A stretch of DNA of 10,731 bases from an uncultured Lachnospiraceae bacterium (GTDB taxonomy: Bacteria > Bacillota > Clostridia > Lachnospirales > Lachnospiraceae), in assembly GCA_945492935.1 (NCBI GenBank), contig CALYVE010000029.1, positions 1-10,731 on the forward strand, in the 5' to 3' direction. The notes beneath the pieces were generated by a model. The model had not been told where the DNA came from. It made no database searches and worked only from the letters and a program-made list of their open reading frames with translations. Positions 6,802-10,731 of this stretch are shown here, in pieces (position 1 is the first letter of the stretch; every line of letters starts with the position of its first letter). The position numbers and the translations under genes were made by a program.

Positions 6802-7914
6802 ATGTACGATTATTTAATAGTTGGATCCGGCTTATACGGGTCGGTTGTTGCGCGTGAATTAAAGGATGCCGGTAAATCCGTTCTTGTCATTGACAAGCGT
6901 CAAAATATTGCCGGTAATGTTTATACAGAGAAGATTGAAAATATTCATGTCCATAAGTACGGAGCACATATTTTCCATACAAACAACAAGGAGGTATGGG
7001 ATTATGTGACACGTTTTATCGAATTTAACCGTTTCACAAATTCTCCTGTTGCAAACTACAAGGGCGAGCTTTATTCTCTTCCTTTCAATATGTATACATT
7101 TAATAAGATGTGGGGAGTTGTAACGCCGGAGGAGGCTGCTGCAAAGATTGCGGAACAGCGCAAGGCAGCAGGGATAACAGAACCAAAAAATCTTGAGGAA
7201 CAGGCTATCAGTCTCGTTGGTACAGATATTTACGAGAAGCTTATTAAGGGATATACACAAAAGCAGTGGGGCAGACCATGTTCTGAACTTCCAAGCTTTA
7301 TCATCAAGAGACTTCCGGTTCGTCTTACATTTGATAACAATTATTTCAATGCGTTGTATCAGGGCATTCCGGTTGGCGGTTATACAAAGCTTGTTGCGAA
7401 TATATTAGACGGTATCGAGGTTCGTCTTGGCGTTGATTATCTCGAAAACAAGTCTGAATTTGATGCAATGGCCGATAAGATTGTTTATACAGGTGCAATT
7501 GATGCATATTTTGACTATCAGCTGGGCAATCTTGAATATCGTTCTGTGCGTTTTGAGAATGAGATTCTCGATATGCCGAACTTCCAGGGAAATGCGGCAG
7601 TCAACTATACAGATGCCGAAACACCTTGGACGCGAATCATCGAGCACAAGTGGTTTGAGTTTGGTAAAGATGATGAGGGAAATGACATTCCGAAGACTGT
7701 AATCAGCAGAGAGTACAGCTCGGAGTGGAAGCCGGGTGACGAGCCATATTATCCTGTAAATGATGAGAAAAACAGTGCGTTGTATGAGAAGTACAAGGAG
7801 CTTGCTGCAAAGGAAGAGAAGGTAATCTTCGGTGGTCGTCTTGGCGAGTACAAGTACTATGACATGGACGCAGTGATCGCCAGTGCACTTGCTTGTGTAA
7901 AGACGCTCGTATAG
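6802..7914 (+). CDS. glf: UDP-galactopyranose mutase
   Basis: This 370-residue FAD enzyme interconverts UDP-galactopyranose and UDP-galactofuranose in the cytoplasm, providing Galf for surface glycans. The N-terminal dinucleotide-binding GSGLYG is at residues 8-13, followed by LVIDKRQNIAGNVYTE (28-43) and the diagnostic YGAHIFHT (53-60). KGYTQKQWG is at 149-157, with arginines R170 and R174 in KRLPVR corresponding to the substrate-binding region. The C-terminal part has EPYYPV and FGGRLGEYKYYDMD, the closing FAD-contact motif. Length is normal. An AGGAG ribosome site precedes the start. The gene implies the polymer contains galactofuranose; the Galf transferase is not in the window. Confidence 0.96.
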   Translation: MYDYLIVGSGLYGSVVARELKDAGKSVLVIDKRQNIAGNVYTEKIENIHVHKYGAHIFHTNNKEVWDYVTRFIEFNRFTNSPVANYKGELYSLPFNMYTFNKMWGVVTPEEAAAKIAEQRKAAGITEPKNLEEQAISLVGTDIYEKLIKGYTQKQWGRPCSELPSFIIKRLPVRLTFDNNYFNALYQGIPVGGYTKLVANILDGIEVRLGVDYLENKSEFDAMADKIVYTGAIDAYFDYQLGNLEYRSVRFENEILDMPNFQGNAAVNYTDAETPWTRIIEHKWFEFGKDDEGNDIPKTVISREYSSEWKPGDEPYYPVNDEKNSALYEKYKELAAKEEKVIFGGRLGEYKYYDMDAVIASALACVKTLV

Positions 7915-7942
7915 TCTGACAGGTTTGTAAGGAGGCTGCAGA

Positions 7943-8980
7943 ATGAGTTTTGTTAATATAATATTGTGTATTCTTGTTCTGCTCGTACTTCCGGTACTTC
8001 TCGGAAATGCTTTGCTTGGATTTACAAAAACAGGAATAACACTTCCCAAGAGCCTTTTGTTTGGTTATTTATCAGAGTGGGCAGTATTTCAGATAATCAG
8101 TGTGCCGTTCATTTTGTGCAAGCAATCCTTTCTGATCGTTGTCGGGATTGCTATCGTAGCGTATGTTGCTATAGCCGCATATGGGATTGCGAAAAAATAT
8201 TTTGTTACAAAAATCGTGCAAATGCCGGACAATGCTTTTGCATGGGTGACAGCGTTTTTTGCATTCGCTGCTATGGCAATATTGGTTGCAACAACAATTG
8301 TATATCAGCATACCGATGCGGATGATTCCAGATTTGTAGTAAATGCAGTGGATGTGCTTCGCACAAACCGCATGCTGCTTACGGATGTAAATACAGGTCA
8401 GGAGATTACAACCTTCCTTGGGGATTTAGGTAAGGATGTAACATCTCCCTGGGCCGTTTATGTAGCATTTCTTTCCAAGCTTACAGGTGTGTATCCGACG
8501 GTTATGATGCATACGGTTATGCCGCCGATTCTGATGGTGCTCGTATGTATAGTATATTACCTGATAGCAGAAGAACTATTTACAGGGGAAGCAGCGCACA
8601 AAAACATTTTTATCTGTTTTGTAGCTTTGCTTCACGCTTTTGGATTTTTTTCGGTTTATACGCAGGCAACCTTTACAATGATCCGGTTATGGCAGGGGAA
8701 GGCGACCGTCGCTGCAATTGGAATCCCATGCTTGCTCTGGCTGTTCTTCCGATTGCATGAGAAACCGGCAAAGGCAAACTATTTATTGATTCTTGTTGCA
8801 AATATCGCCCTTTGCTTACCATCCAATATGGGTATTTTGATTGCAGGACTTATGCTTGGCATCTTTGGATTTGTATATGGAATCCAAAAGAAATCATGGA
8901 GGCTTTGCTTGATTCTTTGGGCGTTTTGTATAGTTAATTTGGCTTATATCGGGTTGTCATCCGTTATTATTTATGGATAG
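7943..8980 (+). CDS. DUF6077-like polytopic membrane protein, N-terminal half
   Basis: This 345-residue hydrophobic protein has about nine to ten predicted membrane segments (near 4-26, 36-57, 62-83, 98-121, 191-211, 220-241, 254-271, 278-312 and 318-340). A larger extracytoplasmic loop at about 122-188 contains DADD (125-128) and SPWAVYVAFLSKLTG. RLWQGKA at 248-254 follows a later segment. These features match what I recall as the DUF6077 family of GT-C-like membrane proteins in Firmicute glycan loci; the acidic loop after an early helix is reminiscent of lipid-sugar-dependent GT-C glycosyltransferases. Activity is unproven. It stops abruptly inside the last hydrophobic segment, without the usual further helices and soluble C-terminal part, and those appear in the next ORF. 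It therefore looks like one half of a split protein. GGAGG near 7931 serves the start. Confidence 0.7.
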   Translation: MSFVNIILCILVLLVLPVLLGNALLGFTKTGITLPKSLLFGYLSEWAVFQIISVPFILCKQSFLIVVGIAIVAYVAIAAYGIAKKYFVTKIVQMPDNAFAWVTAFFAFAAMAILVATTIVYQHTDADDSRFVVNAVDVLRTNRMLLTDVNTGQEITTFLGDLGKDVTSPWAVYVAFLSKLTGVYPTVMMHTVMPPILMVLVCIVYYLIAEELFTGEAAHKNIFICFVALLHAFGFFSVYTQATFTMIRLWQGKATVAAIGIPCLLWLFFRLHEKPAKANYLLILVANIALCLPSNMGILIAGLMLGIFGFVYGIQKKSWRLCLILWAFCIVNLAYIGLSSVIIYG

Positions 8981-8985
8981 AAATT

Positions 8986-8990
8986 AGGAG
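8986..8990 (+). promoter_or_regulatory. Ribosome site between the split membrane-protein halves
   Basis: AGGAG sits 7 bases before the ATG at 8998, a near-ideal spacing, and begins 6 bases after the stop at 8978-8980. It argues that the second half is translated independently rather than being only a frameshift artefact. The spacer contains a run of six T (8992-8997), which is also a slippery-type sequence prone to sequencing or replication slippage. Confidence 0.6.
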
Positions 8991-8997
8991 ATTTTTT

Positions 8998-10140
8998 ATG
9001 CGCGAGGCGGCAAAAACGATTCTCAATTATATAAAGGATTATTATCCGGACAGAATGTATTTGCTTGTGTTTTTATTTGCACTTTGCTACATTTTTATAA
9101 CAAACAAAAAGCTTCGTAACAAACTCATTGTTCCAATGCTTGTTATTATGCTTGTTGTTATAAATCCGGTTCTTTATAAGCTTGTATTTCGAAAGCTTAT
9201 ATACTGGAGATTTTTCTGGATTTTTTCGGATGTACTGATTATTGCGTATGTAATTACGGACCTTGTGCGTAAGTCTGACAAGGTGTGGGTCAAAATATGC
9301 ATTAGCTGTTTTTGTGCAGCGGTGATTGCTTTGTCAGGTGCCAATATCTTCAGAAGCGGAGTATTTGTCAAGGCGCAAAACAAGGAACATCTTGATGCGC
9401 ATACAAAAGCGGTATGCGACGCCATGCTTGCAATATCGGATGAACCAAAATGCATTGTTCCGCTTGAACTTACGTGGGAGGCAAGGCAGTATAATGGTGA
9501 CATACAGATGATGTACGGACGGAATGCGGACGGATACATTAATCGTGTGGATCCGGCTTGCGATTTAGTTCAGGAATCCATTGCTGCAGGTGTCGGTTTT
9601 GATTATGTATTTACGATGGCAGGCATGCATGGATATCCGTTTGTTGTTACGCTTGCATGGAAGCAGCCGGAGGAAGCGCTCGTAAGCAAGTTTGGCTACA
9701 CGAAATGCTTTGAAGACGAAATGTATGCGCTTTATTACAGTAAGGCTGTTGATGAGGGAACAAACAACAAAAAGGCATTGCTAATCCGTTATCATGTGAA
9801 GGATTGTATATTTTATACATTGGACACAAACGATGCATTTGTTATAATAGGTGGCGATGACTGTATGGACAAAGGGTTGCTTCGGGCTGTGATAAGAAGT
9901 CACAACAATCATGTGGATACATGGTATCTGTTGAATGAAGAAGCGTCCGAAGGTGAATTTTTTGACATTTGTGCAAAGCCGGAAGGTGCAGGAATTGACA
10001 ATTCAAAGTATTTGTCAGAGGTCACGGATTTTCGTGCGGAAGAAATAGAAGCACTTTTTGACGGGGATAATAAAGACTATTACATTAACTATTTACAGCC
10101 GGAGGATGACTCGAAGTTACTGCTAGAGTTAGGGCTGTAA
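8998..10140 (+). CDS. DUF6077-like protein, C-terminal half with degenerate metallo-beta-lactamase-like tail
   Basis: This 380-residue protein has about four membrane segments (near 19-35, 42-62, 72-90 and 97-117), then a soluble, probably extracytoplasmic region. NPVLYKLVF and YWRFFW (56-74) fit the last helices of DUF6077-like proteins. Residues 125-249 resemble the soluble domain that ends those proteins (HGYPFVVTL, FGYTKCFEDEMYALYYSK). Residues 258-350 are an extra domain: FVIIGGD at 281-287 resembles the VIDGG strand of metallo-beta-lactamase folds. HVDTWYLL then occupies the place of the DAWILTHPHPDH segment, but NEEASE stands where HPHPDH would be. PEGAGIDNSKY (328-338) resembles the following segment of such domains. 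The metal site is thus missing and the fold is cut short. The gene lies 17 bases after the first half in another frame. Function is unknown. Confidence 0.65.
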   Translation: MREAAKTILNYIKDYYPDRMYLLVFLFALCYIFITNKKLRNKLIVPMLVIMLVVINPVLYKLVFRKLIYWRFFWIFSDVLIIAYVITDLVRKSDKVWVKICISCFCAAVIALSGANIFRSGVFVKAQNKEHLDAHTKAVCDAMLAISDEPKCIVPLELTWEARQYNGDIQMMYGRNADGYINRVDPACDLVQESIAAGVGFDYVFTMAGMHGYPFVVTLAWKQPEEALVSKFGYTKCFEDEMYALYYSKAVDEGTNNKKALLIRYHVKDCIFYTLDTNDAFVIIGGDDCMDKGLLRAVIRSHNNHVDTWYLLNEEASEGEFFDICAKPEGAGIDNSKYLSEVTDFRAEEIEALFDGDNKDYYINYLQPEDDSKLLLELGL

Positions 10141-10183
10141 CAGGACTTCGAATTACGATTGTCGGATAGGATAAAATGTTAAA

Positions 10184-10188
10184 AGGAG
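10184..10188 (+). promoter_or_regulatory. Ribosome site for the last gene
   Basis: AGGAG with 8 bases to the ATG at 10197 sets the start of the truncated final gene. The preceding gap of 56 bases (10141-10196) is the longest between genes after the first; I see no hairpin with a T-run and no convincing promoter in it. Confidence 0.7.
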
Positions 10189-10196
10189 ATATACAC

Positions 10197-10731
10197 ATGG
10201 ACAATAAAAGAGCTGGAAACAGCAAACATTTTGACTTCATATTGTTGGATGTTATATGTGTAGAATTGGCGTTTTTTCTTGCATATTATATTCGATTAGG
10301 TATAGAAGGCGTTAGCGTAAGCATGAATTATTTCGAAATCAATGGTTTGATTTTGCTTGTTCATTTTGCGGTAATTTTTATGTCAGAGAATTACTCCGGC
10401 GTATTGCGACGCGGATACCTTAAGGAACTGAAATATGTTTTGACATACAATATTGAGCTTTTGGCAGTTGTTCTCGCGTTCTTGTTCTTTAGTAAGCAGT
10501 CTGCAGAATATTCGCGTATTATCATTGCGTTATTTTTTGGCTTTAATAACTTGTTTGTGTATTTGGTCCGTTGCCTTCGCAAGCATCATTTGTGCAAGCG
10601 AAATTCCAACGATGCCAAGAAGGAACGTATGCTTCTTGTGACAGATTATGCAAGAGCAAAGGAGCTTGTTGACGGCTTGCAGACATACAATTACAGTTCT
10701 TCGTCCATTCATGGTATTGCAATTATTGACC
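10197..10731 (+). CDS. Polyprenyl glycosylphosphotransferase-type membrane protein, N-terminal part (runs off the window)
   Basis: The reading frame is open from the ATG at 10197 to the window end, giving 178 residues of an incomplete protein. Four hydrophobic segments are visible (about 13-33, 47-64, 82-98 and 106-125), then a basic stretch and a beta-alpha unit starting RMLLVTDYARAKELVDGL (144-161). This is the N-terminal architecture of WbaP/WcaJ/EpsL-type enzymes, which start glycan synthesis by moving a sugar-1-phosphate onto undecaprenyl phosphate. The same four-helix plus Rossmann-like start occurs in FlaA1/CapD-type nucleotide-sugar dehydratases, and the deciding C-terminal domain lies outside the window. 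The glycine-rich loop usual in the Rossmann-like part is not evident. The locus context favours an initiating sugar transferase. Confidence 0.65.
   Translation, partial: MDNKRAGNSKHFDFILLDVICVELAFFLAYYIRLGIEGVSVSMNYFEINGLILLVHFAVIFMSENYSGVLRRGYLKELKYVLTYNIELLAVVLAFLFFSKQSAEYSRIIIALFFGFNNLFVYLVRCLRKHHLCKRNSNDAKKERMLLVTDYARAKELVDGLQTYNYSSSSIHGIAIID

Noticed and set aside
6859..7260. 133-codon minus-strand ORF
   Set aside because: It is antisense to the conserved N-terminal FAD-binding part of glf and shows no recognisable domain.
7405..8049. 214-codon minus-strand ORF
   Set aside because: It lies opposite glf and the start of the membrane-protein gene, both strongly supported. Its translation is low-complexity and resembles no family, as expected for a shadow frame.
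10141..10196. Possible internal promoter before the last gene (TAGGATAAAAT near 10166-10176)
   Set aside because: No credible -35 box lies at the right distance, and the gap is short enough for read-through from the upstream genes.
10181..10200. Ribosome-site region nearly identical to the phage T7 gene 10 leader used in expression vectors
   Set aside because: The match (AAGGAGATATACA then ATG) is short. It is flanked on both sides by native-looking glycan genes with the same composition and order, so vector contamination is unlikely and chance similarity around a strong AGGAG site suffices.

Overview
The window is a densely packed, single-strand (+) cell-surface polysaccharide locus. Low-to-moderate GC, AGGAGG-type ribosome sites before nearly every gene, and protein sequences of a familiar Clostridia flavour point to a Gram-positive Firmicute, most likely a Lachnospiraceae gut bacterium (Roseburia/Agathobacter/Butyrivibrio type). 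The taxon is an inference from sequence style, not a database result.

Layout. Bases 1-229 are non-coding as far as I can tell: a GC-richer, foldable stretch (about 6-81), then a plausible extended -10 promoter (131-159). Next come three nucleotide-sugar genes, rfbB, rfbA and rfbC (dTDP-glucose 4,6-dehydratase, glucose-1-phosphate thymidylyltransferase, dTDP-4-keto-6-deoxyglucose 3,5-epimerase). Then an ABC-2 polysaccharide exporter (Wzm-like permease and Wzt-like ATPase with a C-terminal glycan-binding-type domain), a SAM methyltransferase, a divergent kinase-fold protein, and UDP-galactopyranose mutase (glf). Two consecutive membrane-protein ORFs follow that look like the two halves of one DUF6077-like, GT-C-like protein; the second half carries what looks like a metal-site-less remnant of a metallo-beta-lactamase fold. 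The last gene, cut by the window end, is the N-terminal part of a polyprenyl glycosylphosphotransferase-type (or FlaA1/CapD-type) membrane protein. Gaps between genes are 3-56 bp and I see no internal terminator, so most or all of this is probably one transcript.

How the genes could work together. RfbABC make the dTDP-4-keto-L-rhamnose precursor and Glf makes UDP-galactofuranose, so a rhamnose- and Galf-containing glycan is likely. The final reductase (rfbD) and all ordinary glycosyltransferases are absent from the window. A lipid-linked glycan would be exported by Wzm/Wzt. The most interesting inference concerns the order Wzt (with C-terminal domain), methyltransferase, kinase-fold protein. 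It parallels the E. coli O8/O9a system, where the fused methyltransferase-kinase WbdD caps the chain and the Wzt C-terminal domain reads the cap before export. Here the two enzymatic parts are separate, adjacent genes in a probable Gram-positive, and the kinase-like protein even ends with a SxSWRxTK tail resembling one found in WbdD. This is a hypothesis built from motifs and gene order.
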